Origin: Hyphomicrobiales bacterium
GTDB taxonomy: Bacteria > Pseudomonadota > Alphaproteobacteria > Rhizobiales > Afifellaceae
Assembly: GCA_013812985.1 (NCBI GenBank)
Contig: JACCSN010000834.1
Span: 1 to 7,010 of the forward strand
Direction of reading: 5' to 3'
Length of the DNA: 7,010 bases
Shown: one piece after another, positions 1 through 6,464 of the stretch
How positions within the stretch are numbered: position 1 is the stretch's first letter
How the letters are laid out: the number at the start of each line of letters is the position of its first letter
Translations under genes and position numbers: made by a program
The notes under the pieces: generated by a model
Seen by the model: only the letters and a program-made list of their open reading frames with translations
Told to the model about the DNA's origin: nothing
Database searches by the model: none

Positions 1-58
1 CCCCATTCACCACGACCTGGCTCATGCGGTTGTTCACGTGCTTGCGTTCAATCGCCAT
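1..58 (-). CDS. RidA/YjgF-family enamine/imine deaminase, N-terminal part only (cut by window edge)
   Basis: The reverse strand opens with ATG at 58-56 and stays open for 19 codons to the window edge, reading MAIERKHVNNRMSQVVVNG. The pattern of a short charged start, then R-M-S-Q, then V-V-x-x-G is the usual beginning of RidA-family proteins, which continue with a V-Y-L-A-G-Q-type strand that lies outside this window. GGAG sits nine bases upstream of the ATG on the reverse strand, which supports the start. RidA proteins hydrolyse the enamine/imine intermediates (such as 2-aminoacrylate) released by PLP-dependent dehydratases. The gene is divergent from an operon with two PLP enzymes, so a role in clearing their intermediates is a sensible inference. 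The family call rests on 19 residues only; no active-site residue (such as the conserved C-terminal Arg) can be seen. Confidence 0.72.
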   Translation of the reverse strand, partial: MAIERKHVNNRMSQVVVNG

Positions 59-88
59 TTATCCGCACTCCGGGATTTCTGAAACTGC

Positions 89-106
89 CGCGGTTACAGA
101 ACCGCG
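89..106. repeat. 7-bp hairpin CGCGGTT-ACAG-AACCGCG in the divergent control region
   Basis: Perfect 7-bp arms (89-95 and 100-106) flank a 4-base loop. The hairpin lies about 31 bases upstream of the leftward RidA-like start, so it would be in that gene's leader if transcription begins further right. It could be an operator half-site pair or an RNA hairpin; the sequence does not decide between them. Confidence 0.5.
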
Positions 107-108
107 CG

Positions 109-124
109 CCGGCCTGCAGGCCGG
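109..124. promoter_or_regulatory. Perfect 16-bp palindrome CCGGCCTGCAGGCCGG, candidate operator
   Basis: The sequence equals its own reverse complement over 16 bases with no spacer. It sits between the two divergent starts, two bases after the hairpin at 89-106. A dyad without a loop favours a protein-binding site over an RNA hairpin. It is very GC-rich, so chance is less negligible here than in AT-rich DNA. No regulator gene is in the window to pair with it. Confidence 0.4.
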
Positions 125-133
125 ACCGGTTAG

Positions 134-180
134 GCATAGCATCGGCGAGCCGTCGTGCGATAGCATAGTGCTTCGTGCTA
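134..180. promoter_or_regulatory. Repeated ATAGCAT elements (24-base period) with a nested inverted repeat
   Basis: ATAGCAT occurs at 136-142 and again at 160-166, 24 bases apart, which is a little over two helical turns. CGGC-GA-GCCG lies between the copies, and TAGCA (161-165) is mirrored by TGCTA (176-180). The block lies 50-95 bases upstream of the rightward operon start and has lower GC than its surroundings. This is where a regulator site and the operon promoter would be expected, but no good -35/-10 pair was found, so the promoter itself is not called. Confidence 0.35.
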
Positions 181-230
181 ACTTCCCCTGACCTGGCCGC
201 CAAATCGGGCGGCAATGGTGGACCGCCCGC

Positions 231-1337
231 ATGTCTGTGATTCCGGAGGCAATCGCCTCGCGCATAATTCCACTCGACCGCACGCTCGAGACCCTGGAGA
301 CCCCGGCCGTCCTAATTGACGTGGACGTGGCTGAAGGCAATCTCCAGCGTTGGCGGGATCGGTGCGCCGCGGCCGGCTTGCGCGACCGCCCGCACATCAA
401 GACCCATCGGACAATCGCCTTCGCGCGGCGGCAAATCGCGTATGGGGCGATCGGCGTGACGTGCCAGACTGTCGGCGAGGCCGAGATCATGGCCGCGGCC
501 GGGATCGACGACATCCTGATCACGACGAATTCGCTCGGCGCGGCCAAGCTCGCCCGGCTGGCCGAGGTGGCGCGCAAATGCCGATTGACCGTGGTGGCCG
601 ATAGCCCGGATGTCGCCACGGCAGCATCGGAAGCGGCCACGGCCGCCGGAGCGCAGATCACGGTGCTAATTGAGTGCGAAACCGGCGCGCGTCGCTGCGG
701 CATTTCCGACCCGGCCGAAGTTGTTGAGCTCGCCCGCCGGATCTCCGTTCTCCCAGGCCTGACCTTCGGCGGGCTCGCCACCTACCCGCCCGCCGGTGGG
801 CGGGACAGGTCTACCACCCTGCTTCGCGCCATGCGCAACGCCTGCGAGACTGCTGGTCTCGTGGTCCGCACGCTCTCGACGGGCGGCACACCGGACATGT
901 GGAGTGACGATGGGCTCGAACGCGGCATGGAGTACAGAGCTGGGACCTACATCTATAATGACCGCTCGCTTGTCGCGCGTGGGGCCGCCGCACCGGATCA
1001 TTGCGCGCTCACCGTGCTTGCCACCGTAGTCAGCCGCCCCGCGCCGGACCGGGCAATCCTGGATGCCGGTTCCAAGTCGCTGACGAGCGACCTGCTCGGG
1101 ATGGAAGGCCACGGCATGATCCTCGAATATCCTGACGCTGTGATTTACGGCCTTAGCGAAGAGCACGGCCATGTCGACGTGTCGCGCTGCGCCAACCTGC
1201 CCAAAGTCGGCGAGCGGGTTCATGTTCTGCCCAACCACGCCTGTGTTGTCGCCAACATGTTCGATCGTGTCTTCCTGATTCAGGACGGGGAACTGAAGGG
1301 TGCGCTTCCGGTCGATGCGCGTGGACGCTCGATCTGA
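231..1337 (+). CDS. D-threonine aldolase / D-serine dehydratase-family PLP enzyme
   Basis: The 368-residue protein fits the alanine-racemase-like fold-type III group that contains D-threonine aldolase, D-serine dehydratase and 3-hydroxy-D-aspartate aldolase, at that family's usual length. T-P-A-V-L-I-D (24-30) opens the PLP barrel. R-P-H-I-K-T-H (53-59) carries the PLP lysine, Lys57. The phosphate-binding region includes S-T-G-G-T-P (216-221) and E-Y-R-A-G-T-Y (234-240). The C-terminal beta domain has S-E-E-H-G-H (309-314) and P-N-H-A-C (334-338), where His336 and Cys338 would hold the metal. The ATG has GGTGGA eight bases upstream. Members either split beta-hydroxy-D-amino acids into glycine plus aldehyde or remove water and ammonia from D-serine-like substrates. 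This is the first gene of the rightward operon; the substrate cannot be read from sequence. Family placement is firm, the exact reaction is not. Confidence 0.88.
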   Translation: MSVIPEAIASRIIPLDRTLETLETPAVLIDVDVAEGNLQRWRDRCAAAGLRDRPHIKTHRTIAFARRQIAYGAIGVTCQTVGEAEIMAAAGIDDILITTNSLGAAKLARLAEVARKCRLTVVADSPDVATAASEAATAAGAQITVLIECETGARRCGISDPAEVVELARRISVLPGLTFGGLATYPPAGGRDRSTTLLRAMRNACETAGLVVRTLSTGGTPDMWSDDGLERGMEYRAGTYIYNDRSLVARGAAAPDHCALTVLATVVSRPAPDRAILDAGSKSLTSDLLGMEGHGMILEYPDAVIYGLSEEHGHVDVSRCANLPKVGERVHVLPNHACVVANMFDRVFLIQDGELKGALPVDARGRSI

Positions 1338-1350
1338 GGGGCGCAAAAAA

Positions 1351-2544
1351 GTGACCGGGGATGATCCACGGCCGGGCCTCGGACTGCGGCGGGTCATCAA
1401 CGCCGCCGGTACGATGACGGCACTCGGCGCCTCGGCCGCGGTGCCGGAAGCCGTCGCGGCGGCTGCCCGCATCCTCCCGTGGTTCGTTGAGATCGACGAT
1501 TTGCAGCGTGCCGCGAGCGAGGCGATCGCGATAGCGACGGGCGCCGAGGCCGGCATGGTGACCGCCAGCGCTTCGGCAGGTATCTCGCTCGCCGTCGCCG
1601 CAGCCATGACGGGCGCCGATCCCGCCCGCGTCGAGCAGCTTCCCGAAACGGCCGGCATGGTGAACGGCGTCGTCATCCAGCAAGGCCACCGCATCGACTA
1701 TGGCGCCCCGCTCGATACGGCAGTCCGGATCACGGGAGCGCGGATCGTTTCGGTCGGCCAGGCGACCAGCGCGTTCCGCTACCAGCTCCAACACGCACTG
1801 GCAGAGCCTACCGCGGCCGTGGTCTATGTCGTCTCTCACCACGTCGCGCCTTACGGGCAGATGCCGCTGGCGGAGGTTGTCGAGGTATGCCGCGCCGCGG
1901 ATGTTCCGCTGATCGTGGACGCAGCCTCGGAGTATGACCTGGCCGGCTTCCTGGCAGCCGGAGCCGATCTTGTCGTCTACAGCGCGCACAAGTTCCTCGG
2001 CGGGCTGACTGCGGGGATTGTCGCCGGCCGGAAGGATCTCGTCCGCGCAGCCTATGCGCAGAACCGCGGCCTCGGACGGGGAATGAAGGTCGGCAAGGAA
2101 GCGATCGCCGCCACGATCGCGGCGCTGGAAGCCTGGTCGCGGCGCGATCATCGCGCACATCAGGAGCGCGAGGATGCCGCGGTCCGGCTGTGGGCGGGGC
2201 GTCTGGAACAGGTCGCCGGTGTAACAGCTGAGGCTGTCGTTGATCCGACTGGCAATCCGATCACGCGTCTCCGGGTGCGGCTTGGACCGGAATCGGGTAC
2301 CAGCGCGTGGGACTTAAGCGACGCGCTTGCCTCTGGTCCCCGGCCTGTCGTGGTCCGCGACGACGAGGTCGACCTCGGCTATTTCGAGCTCGACCCGTGC
2401 AATCTTCGCCCCGGAGAAGCCGAGGAGGTTGCTGATCGCATCGCGGCCGAACTGCTATTCGCACGCCAGCGCGGCACCGGCGCCACCCCGCTTTCGGAAT
2501 GGCGTCGGCAGCGGGAAGCCGTCCGTCTTCGCTGGCCGGATTGA
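1351..2544 (+). CDS. SelA/DgaE-like PLP-dependent enzyme (putative ammonia-lyase)
   Basis: I place the start at GTG 1351, giving 397 residues. GAGGGG (1336-1341) lies nine bases upstream, and the protein then begins at the family's typical L-G-L-R-R-V-I-N-A-A-G-T (10-21). An in-frame GTG 1300 or ATG 1315 would overlap the previous gene without a well-spaced ribosome site. Features of the fold-type I SelA-like group (COG1921) are T-A-S-A-S-A-G (71-77), V-D-A-A-S-E (189-194, Asp190 for the PLP ring nitrogen), Y-S-A-H-K-F-L-G-G (210-218, Lys214 as Schiff-base lysine) and G-R-G-M-K-V-G-K-E (242-250). The best-known non-selenium relative is D-glucosaminate-6-phosphate ammonia-lyase (DgaE). True SelA is unlikely, because there is no selB or tRNA-Sec nearby and the context is catabolic. 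The gap to the upstream gene is 13 bases, so the two PLP enzymes are probably made together. The actual substrate is unknown. Confidence 0.82.
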   Translation: MTGDDPRPGLGLRRVINAAGTMTALGASAAVPEAVAAAARILPWFVEIDDLQRAASEAIAIATGAEAGMVTASASAGISLAVAAAMTGADPARVEQLPETAGMVNGVVIQQGHRIDYGAPLDTAVRITGARIVSVGQATSAFRYQLQHALAEPTAAVVYVVSHHVAPYGQMPLAEVVEVCRAADVPLIVDAASEYDLAGFLAAGADLVVYSAHKFLGGLTAGIVAGRKDLVRAAYAQNRGLGRGMKVGKEAIAATIAALEAWSRRDHRAHQEREDAAVRLWAGRLEQVAGVTAEAVVDPTGNPITRLRVRLGPESGTSAWDLSDALASGPRPVVVRDDEVDLGYFELDPCNLRPGEAEEVADRIAAELLFARQRGTGATPLSEWRRQREAVRLRWPD

Positions 2545-2569
2545 AGCACCGATTTATCAGCCGCGTTCG

Positions 2570-2598
2570 TTGACAGCGCCGACGTGACCTTCCAGACT
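2570..2598 (+). promoter_or_regulatory. Possible weak internal promoter before the transporter genes
   Basis: The 71-base gap between the SelA-like and ATPase genes holds a perfect TTGACA (2570-2575). Seventeen bases later comes CAGACT (2593-2598), which matches the -10 consensus at only three of six positions. It could allow separate expression of the importer, but the poor -10 makes it tentative. The gap has no terminator-like hairpin, so read-through from upstream is expected. Confidence 0.25.
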
Positions 2599-2615
2599 TC
2601 GCCTCCGGGATCAGG

Positions 2616-3449
2616 ATGATGGACTTGGAAGCAGGCGTTCCGGGCAAATCGCGCGCGACGAACGGCGCGATGCTGCTCCAACTCACCGATATCACCAAGC
2701 ACTTCGGCGCCATCGCCGCGCTTCGCGGCGTCACGTTTGGATGCAATCGCGGCGAGGTCGTCGCGCTCCTGGGCGACAACGGGGCCGGCAAGTCCACCTT
2801 GGTGAAAATCATTGCCGGCGGCCTGCAGCCGAGCTCCGGCACGCTCGTCTTCGACGGCGAGGAGCGGCGATTCTCTTCGCCCGTAGAAGCAAAGGCGGCG
2901 GGTATCGAGACCGTCTACCAGGACCTCTCTCTTTGCACCAATGTCGACGTGGTTGCGAATTTCTTCATGGGCCGCGAACTGACCCGCAGCATTCTCGGCA
3001 TTCCCATTCTGCGCGAGCGCGAGATGGAAGCGGAGACCGCGCGAGCGCTTGCCGCGGGGGGCACGCGGATCCCGTCGCTCCGGACAAATGTCGAGCATTT
3101 ATCGGGCGGCCAGCGGCAGGCGATTGAGCTGAACCGGTTCGTCCACTGGGGCGGCAAGCTGGTGATGCTCGACGAGCCCTTCGCGGCGCTCGGCGTGGAG
3201 CAGACGCGCCGCGGGCTCGACATGGTGGATCGCGTGCGCGCCCAGGGGATCGGCGTGATCCTGATCACCCATGTGATGGCGCAGGCTTTCCAGGTCGCCG
3301 ACCGGATCGTGGTGCTGCGGCACGGCGTGGTTGCCGGCGATGTCGCCACTGGGTCGACCAGCCCGGAAGAGGTGGTCCGCATGATCACGGGCGACATCGA
3401 GCGTCGGACACGTCAGAACTCCAACTTGGAAGGGGAGAACAGGGTATGA
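2616..3449 (+). CDS. Sugar-type ABC importer ATPase (single-domain, FrcA-like)
   Basis: The 277-residue cytoplasmic ATPase has one nucleotide-binding domain with every catalytic motif: aromatic Phe30, Walker [10 protein letters not shown] (53-61), Q-loop Gln102 in V-Y-Q-D-L-S-L, signature L-S-G-G-Q (162-166), Walker B K-L-V-M-L-D-E (181-187) with catalytic Glu187, and switch His219. It should therefore be active. It is half the length of RbsA/XylG proteins, which carry two domains, and matches the FrcA-like type that works as a homodimer. D-E-P-F-A-A-L-G replaces the usual D-E-P-T-A-A-L-G, and E-L-N-R-F-V-H-W follows the signature where A-x-A-R-A is common. Tandem ATGs sit at 2616 and 2619, with a modest CGGGA five bases upstream. 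ATG 2670 would also give a whole domain but has no ribosome site. The stop overlaps the next start by four bases (ATGA), so the two are translationally coupled. Confidence 0.9.
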   Translation: MMDLEAGVPGKSRATNGAMLLQLTDITKHFGAIAALRGVTFGCNRGEVVALLGDNGAGKSTLVKIIAGGLQPSSGTLVFDGEERRFSSPVEAKAAGIETVYQDLSLCTNVDVVANFFMGRELTRSILGIPILREREMEAETARALAAGGTRIPSLRTNVEHLSGGQRQAIELNRFVHWGGKLVMLDEPFAALGVEQTRRGLDMVDRVRAQGIGVILITHVMAQAFQVADRIVVLRHGVVAGDVATGSTSPEEVVRMITGDIERRTRQNSNLEGENRV

Positions 3450-4495
3450 GAATGTTAAAACGAATGTGGGCGGGAGCGCTTGTCGCAGCCGCCATGGCAG
3501 CGTCAGTGACGCTCACAATGGCGCAGGAGAGCAAGGGCCAGATCTACTATCTCGTGCCGACGCTGCTGGATGAGTTCCAGACCGGCTCCATCGACGCGAT
3601 CACAAAGTTCATGAAGGATGTGGGCTACGAGGTGGTGTCGCTGGACGGGCAGAACCGCAGCGACCTCCAGCTGAATCAGCTGGATGACGTGATCAACCTG
3701 AAAGCCAAGGCCATTATCCTGGCCGCGGTCGATTTCGACGCCGCCAAGACCGGGATCGAAAAGGCGCGGGCCGCCGGAATCCCGGTCATGATCTTCGACC
3801 GGCAGATAACCTCGACCTCATCCGACTTCACCTCCGTCGCGGGCACGATCGAGATCGGCCATATCGCAGGTGACGAGATCACGCGTCTGCTGACCGAGAA
3901 ACACGGCTCCGCCAAAGGCAAGGTGCTGCAGATCCTCGGTGATCCGGGCGATCCCTACACGCTCGATATCCAGAAGGGCTTTGAGGAGAAGATGAAGGCC
4001 CACCCGGGCGTGACCGTCAACACCCACGCAGCCATGCAGTGGGAAGCGAGCAACGCCGGTAATATCGCCTCCGACCAGCTGCTCACCAACCCCGACATCG
4101 ACCTGGTCTTCGTTCACGCGGCGCATCTGGCCGTGGCAGTAGCTGCGGTCCTGGAGGCCCAGGGCAAAAAGCCGGGCGACGTCATGCTGGTCTCGTCCAA
4201 CGGCGCTCCGGTCGGCCTCGATCTCATTCGTAAGGGTTGGGAGCAGGTCGAGGTCGAGCAGCCCATGTACGCGCAGGCCGCGGCTCTGGCGATGTTCGCC
4301 GACAAGGTGGTGAACAAGGAGGAGATCAAGCCTGGCACCTACGATGTGACCGGCCTGAAGTCGGAAATGACGGTCGAGGCATGGGGCCCGAACATCAAAA
4401 TCCCCGGCGCGGCGATCACCAAGGAGAACGTCGACGATCCCCGCTTCTGGGGCAACATGAAGCCCCCGACGGACCCGGTAAAGCCGGTCGAATAG
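3446..4495 (+). CDS. Periplasmic sugar-type substrate-binding protein (RbsB-like, Peripla_BP_4)
   Basis: The 349-residue precursor starts with a Sec signal peptide: M-R-M-L-K-R, a hydrophobic Ala/Val stretch (8-22) and a likely cut after T-M-A (26). The mature part is a two-lobed type-1 periplasmic binding protein. I-I-L-A-A-V-D (90-96), the hinge-side F-D-R (117-119, equivalent to the ligand-binding Asp-Arg of RbsB) and the terminal [10 protein letters not shown] (328-337) are typical of the family. It would deliver ligand to the permease encoded downstream. AGGGGAG (3431-3437) lies eight bases before the ATG and is the strongest ribosome site in the window, fitting the excess of binding protein such systems need. 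Several pocket residues differ from ribose/xylose binders: H-A-A-H (224-227) where N-D is usual, Asn252 where an Asp is usual, and no Arg after G-D-P-G-D (165-169). The ligand is therefore unlikely to be ribose itself. Confidence 0.9.
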   Translation: MRMLKRMWAGALVAAAMAASVTLTMAQESKGQIYYLVPTLLDEFQTGSIDAITKFMKDVGYEVVSLDGQNRSDLQLNQLDDVINLKAKAIILAAVDFDAAKTGIEKARAAGIPVMIFDRQITSTSSDFTSVAGTIEIGHIAGDEITRLLTEKHGSAKGKVLQILGDPGDPYTLDIQKGFEEKMKAHPGVTVNTHAAMQWEASNAGNIASDQLLTNPDIDLVFVHAAHLAVAVAAVLEAQGKKPGDVMLVSSNGAPVGLDLIRKGWEQVEVEQPMYAQAAALAMFADKVVNKEEIKPGTYDVTGLKSEMTVEAWGPNIKIPGAAITKENVDDPRFWGNMKPPTDPVKPVE

Positions 4496-4504
4496 TTGAA
4501 CCCA

Positions 4505-4531
4505 GCGCGAGGAACCCTGCGGTCCTCGCGC
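4505..4531 (+). repeat. Intercistronic hairpin between binding-protein and permease genes
   Basis: GCGCGAGGA (4505-4513) and TCCTCGCGC (4523-4531) form a perfect 9-bp stem ten bases after the binding-protein stop. Two further C-G pairs are possible inside a small bulge. No T-run follows, so it is not a classic intrinsic terminator. Hairpins at this position, as known between malE and malF, protect the upstream message from 3' decay and raise the binding-protein to permease ratio. That role here is inferred. Confidence 0.6.
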
Positions 4532-4561
4532 CCCTTACTTGCCCGAGAAGTTGGAAAAATA

Positions 4562-5590
4562 ATGAGCGCCGATGCCGCCGCACAGCCAGGCCTGAGCCTT
4601 TCGCGCGGGCGCCGCACGGTGGAATTCATTCTCGACAATCTGGTCTGGTTCATCCTGTTGATTGTGCTGGCGGTGTTCTCCACCGCTATCCCGAACTTCC
4701 TTCAGATCGGCATCCTGCTGAACATCCTGGAGCAATCGACCTTTGTGGGCATCATCGCGGTCGGCCTGTCCCTGACGTTGATTGCCGGCCACATGGACCT
4801 CTCGATCGAGTCCGTCCTGGCGCTCGCCGCGATGGCGGTGGCGCTTCTGTTCGGCACGGGCGGTGCCGGCGGCGGTCTGGCCCTCGACCCGGCGTGGCTG
4901 TCCCTTCCCGTGTCGCTCGCCATTGCGCTGGCGATCGGCGCGACTATCGGCGCCGTGAACGCCTTGCTGGTGGTACGCCTTGGCATAAACGCATTTATCG
5001 TAACTCTGGCCGCCTACATCTTCGTCCGCGGCTCTGTCGTAGCCCTTTCGGGTGGGCGGTCCGTATACGGCCTGCCGGATGCCATGCGCACCATGGCGGT
5101 CGAAAGACCCGTTGGCGTGCCGCTGCTGGCCTGGATGCTGATCCTCGTCTTCCTGGTCTTTGGCTTTGTCCTGGCGCGCACGCCATTCGGCCGGCATCTC
5201 GTCATGATCGGCGGCAATCCCGTCGCCACCTTCCGCGCCGGCATCCGCACATCGCGTGTGGTGGCCATCGCCTTCGTCCTGTCTGGAGCGTTGGCAGGCT
5301 TCGCGGGCTGGCTCCTCGCCTCGCGAACGGCCGGGGCGACGGCCAATCTCGGGATCGGCATGCTGTTCCAGGCCTTCGCGGCTGTGGTGATCGGCGGGGT
5401 TAGCCTGAAGGGCGGTCAAGGGCGGCTGTCGGGCGTCTTTGCCGGCGTGCTCCTGCTCTCCTCCATCCAGACGGCCATCAATGTCATGGGCATGCCGCCG
5501 CATTATACGCAGATGATCCAGGGTTCGCTTGTCCTCGCGGCGGTGCTCCTCGACACCTTCAAGACCACTGTCCGCCGTTACTGGCTTTAA
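4562..5590 (+). CDS. Sugar-type ABC importer permease (BPD_transp_2 family, RbsC/FrcC-like)
   Basis: From ATG 4562 the protein has 342 residues, close to the 320-350 usual for RbsC-like permeases. An in-frame TTG at 4496 would start immediately after the previous stop and add 22 residues translated through the intercistronic hairpin, so I reject it. A weak TTGGA lies about five bases before the ATG. Hydrophobic segments, judged by eye, lie near 26-43, 57-76, 84-97, 114-138, 143-162, 187-205, 232-254, 268-281, 290-308 and 319-333. The conserved I-A-G-H-M-D-L-S-I-E-S (74-84) and the cytoplasmic G-G-N-P-V-A-T-F-R-A-G-I (217-228), which couples to the ATPase, mark the family. It is an inner-membrane protein and would form a homodimer with two copies of the ATPase. 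It is the only permease gene seen. Confidence 0.92.
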   Translation: MSADAAAQPGLSLSRGRRTVEFILDNLVWFILLIVLAVFSTAIPNFLQIGILLNILEQSTFVGIIAVGLSLTLIAGHMDLSIESVLALAAMAVALLFGTGGAGGGLALDPAWLSLPVSLAIALAIGATIGAVNALLVVRLGINAFIVTLAAYIFVRGSVVALSGGRSVYGLPDAMRTMAVERPVGVPLLAWMLILVFLVFGFVLARTPFGRHLVMIGGNPVATFRAGIRTSRVVAIAFVLSGALAGFAGWLLASRTAGATANLGIGMLFQAFAAVVIGGVSLKGGQGRLSGVFAGVLLLSSIQTAINVMGMPPHYTQMIQGSLVLAAVLLDTFKTTVRRYWL

Positions 5591-5603
5591 ACGAGAGGCA
5601 GTG

Positions 5604-6395
5604 ATGCGCGGCAGGCTGGCCGGAAAGATCGCGATCCTTGTCGGGGCCGCCCGCGGCATCGGCGCCGGAATCGCCGAGCGCTTCATTGAGGAAGCGGCGG
5701 CGGTCATAATCGCCGATACGGCAATCGAGGACGGGGAAGCCACCGCCGCCCGCTTGGCGGAATTCGGCGTAGCGCAGTTCGTCGCCGGGGATGTCAGCGA
5801 TAAGGCGGATGCGGAACGGCTCGTCGAGGTAGCGCTTGGAAGCTTCGGGCGCGTGGACATCCTTGTCCAGAACGCAGGCATCTATCCCTGGACGCTGATC
5901 GAGAATATCGAGCCGGACGAATGGGACCGGGTTCTCGCGGTCAATCTTCGCGGCACGTTCCTAGCGGCGCAGGCGTGCCTGAGGCCGATGAAGGCGCAAA
6001 ACTACGGCCGTATGGTCTTCACATCATCCATCACCGGGCCGCGGGTGACGAGCCCCGGTCAGGGCCACTATTCGGCCAGCAAGGCAGGCATCAACGGCTT
6101 TATCCGGGCCGCTGCGCTCGAATTCGCCGGCTACGGGATCACGGTGAACGGCGTAGAGCCCGGCAACATCCTGACGGAAGGCATGAGGCAGCATCGCAGC
6201 CCCGAGTTCATCAGAGGCATGGAGGAGTCCGTCCCTCTCGGCCGGCTCGGCACGCCACGGGACGTTGCCAATGCCGTCCTGTACCTGGCATCTGACGACG
6301 CCGAATACGTCACCGGCACAACCATTGTCGTGGACGGAGGCCAGACCCTGCCCGAGGGCCGCGATTTCCGCATCACCCCAGACCCGCACCTCTAA
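5604..6395 (+). CDS. Short-chain dehydrogenase/reductase (classical SDR), probably NAD-dependent
   Basis: I take ATG 5604 as start, giving 263 residues. AGAGG (5594-5598) is five bases upstream and the gene begins 13 bases after the permease stop; a GTG at 5601 is also in frame. The coenzyme loop is G-A-A-R-G-I-G (14-20), and Asp38 at the end of the second strand favours NAD over NADP. Q-N-A-G (89-92) replaces the usual N-N-A-G. The catalytic set is complete: Asn114, Ser142 in T-S-S-I-T-G, Tyr156 and Lys160 in Y-S-A-S-K. The C-terminal V-T-G-T-T-I-V-V-D-G-G (236-246) is typical, followed by a 17-residue tail (247-263) that may reach the active site. It probably oxidises a hydroxyl of the imported compound or of a downstream product. 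The substrate cannot be assigned. It appears to be the last gene of the operon. Confidence 0.92.
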   Translation: MRGRLAGKIAILVGAARGIGAGIAERFIEEAAAVIIADTAIEDGEATAARLAEFGVAQFVAGDVSDKADAERLVEVALGSFGRVDILVQNAGIYPWTLIENIEPDEWDRVLAVNLRGTFLAAQACLRPMKAQNYGRMVFTSSITGPRVTSPGQGHYSASKAGINGFIRAAALEFAGYGITVNGVEPGNILTEGMRQHRSPEFIRGMEESVPLGRLGTPRDVANAVLYLASDDAEYVTGTTIVVDGGQTLPEGRDFRITPDPHL

Positions 6396-6424
6396 AGGGG
6401 CTGTAATCGGGTTTGCATGGAATG

Positions 6425-6459
6425 CCACTTAGCCGAGCTTACCTGCTTGGGCTAAGTGG
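6425..6459. terminator. Strong inverted repeat 30 bases after the operon, terminator-like but without T-run
   Basis: CCACTTAGCC (6425-6434) and GGCTAAGTGG (6450-6459) are a perfect 10-bp stem around a 15-base loop. Inside the loop AGC (6436-6438) can pair with GCT (6445-6447). The position right after the last stop suggests a transcript end or a 3' stabilising hairpin. No T-run follows on either strand, so a simple rho-independent terminator is not supported. A protein-binding dyad is the alternative. Confidence 0.5.
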
Positions 6460-6464
6460 ATAAC

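Noticed and set aside
666..1694. Reverse frame spanning the junction of the first two operon genes
   Set aside because: Covers a gene junction antisense to strong family matches; no ribosome site or motif supports it.
1153..2160. Long reverse-strand frame opposite the two PLP enzymes
   Set aside because: Shadow of real genes with intact catalytic motifs; the translation is Arg/Asp/His-rich and without family features.
4496..4561. N-terminal extension of the permease from TTG 4496
   Set aside because: It would start directly after the previous stop, be translated through a strong hairpin, and give a non-family N-terminus; ATG 4562 fits better.
4237..5403. Long forward frame overlapping the end of the binding-protein gene and most of the permease gene
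   Set aside because: Out of frame with both identified genes, Arg/Gly/His-rich, no domain, and it runs through the intercistronic hairpin.
4535..5881. A very long open frame on the reverse strand across the permease and SDR genes
   Set aside because: It is antisense to two firmly identified genes. High GC removes stops from antisense frames, and its translation is low-complexity, rich in Arg, Ala, Asp and Gln with no recognisable motif.
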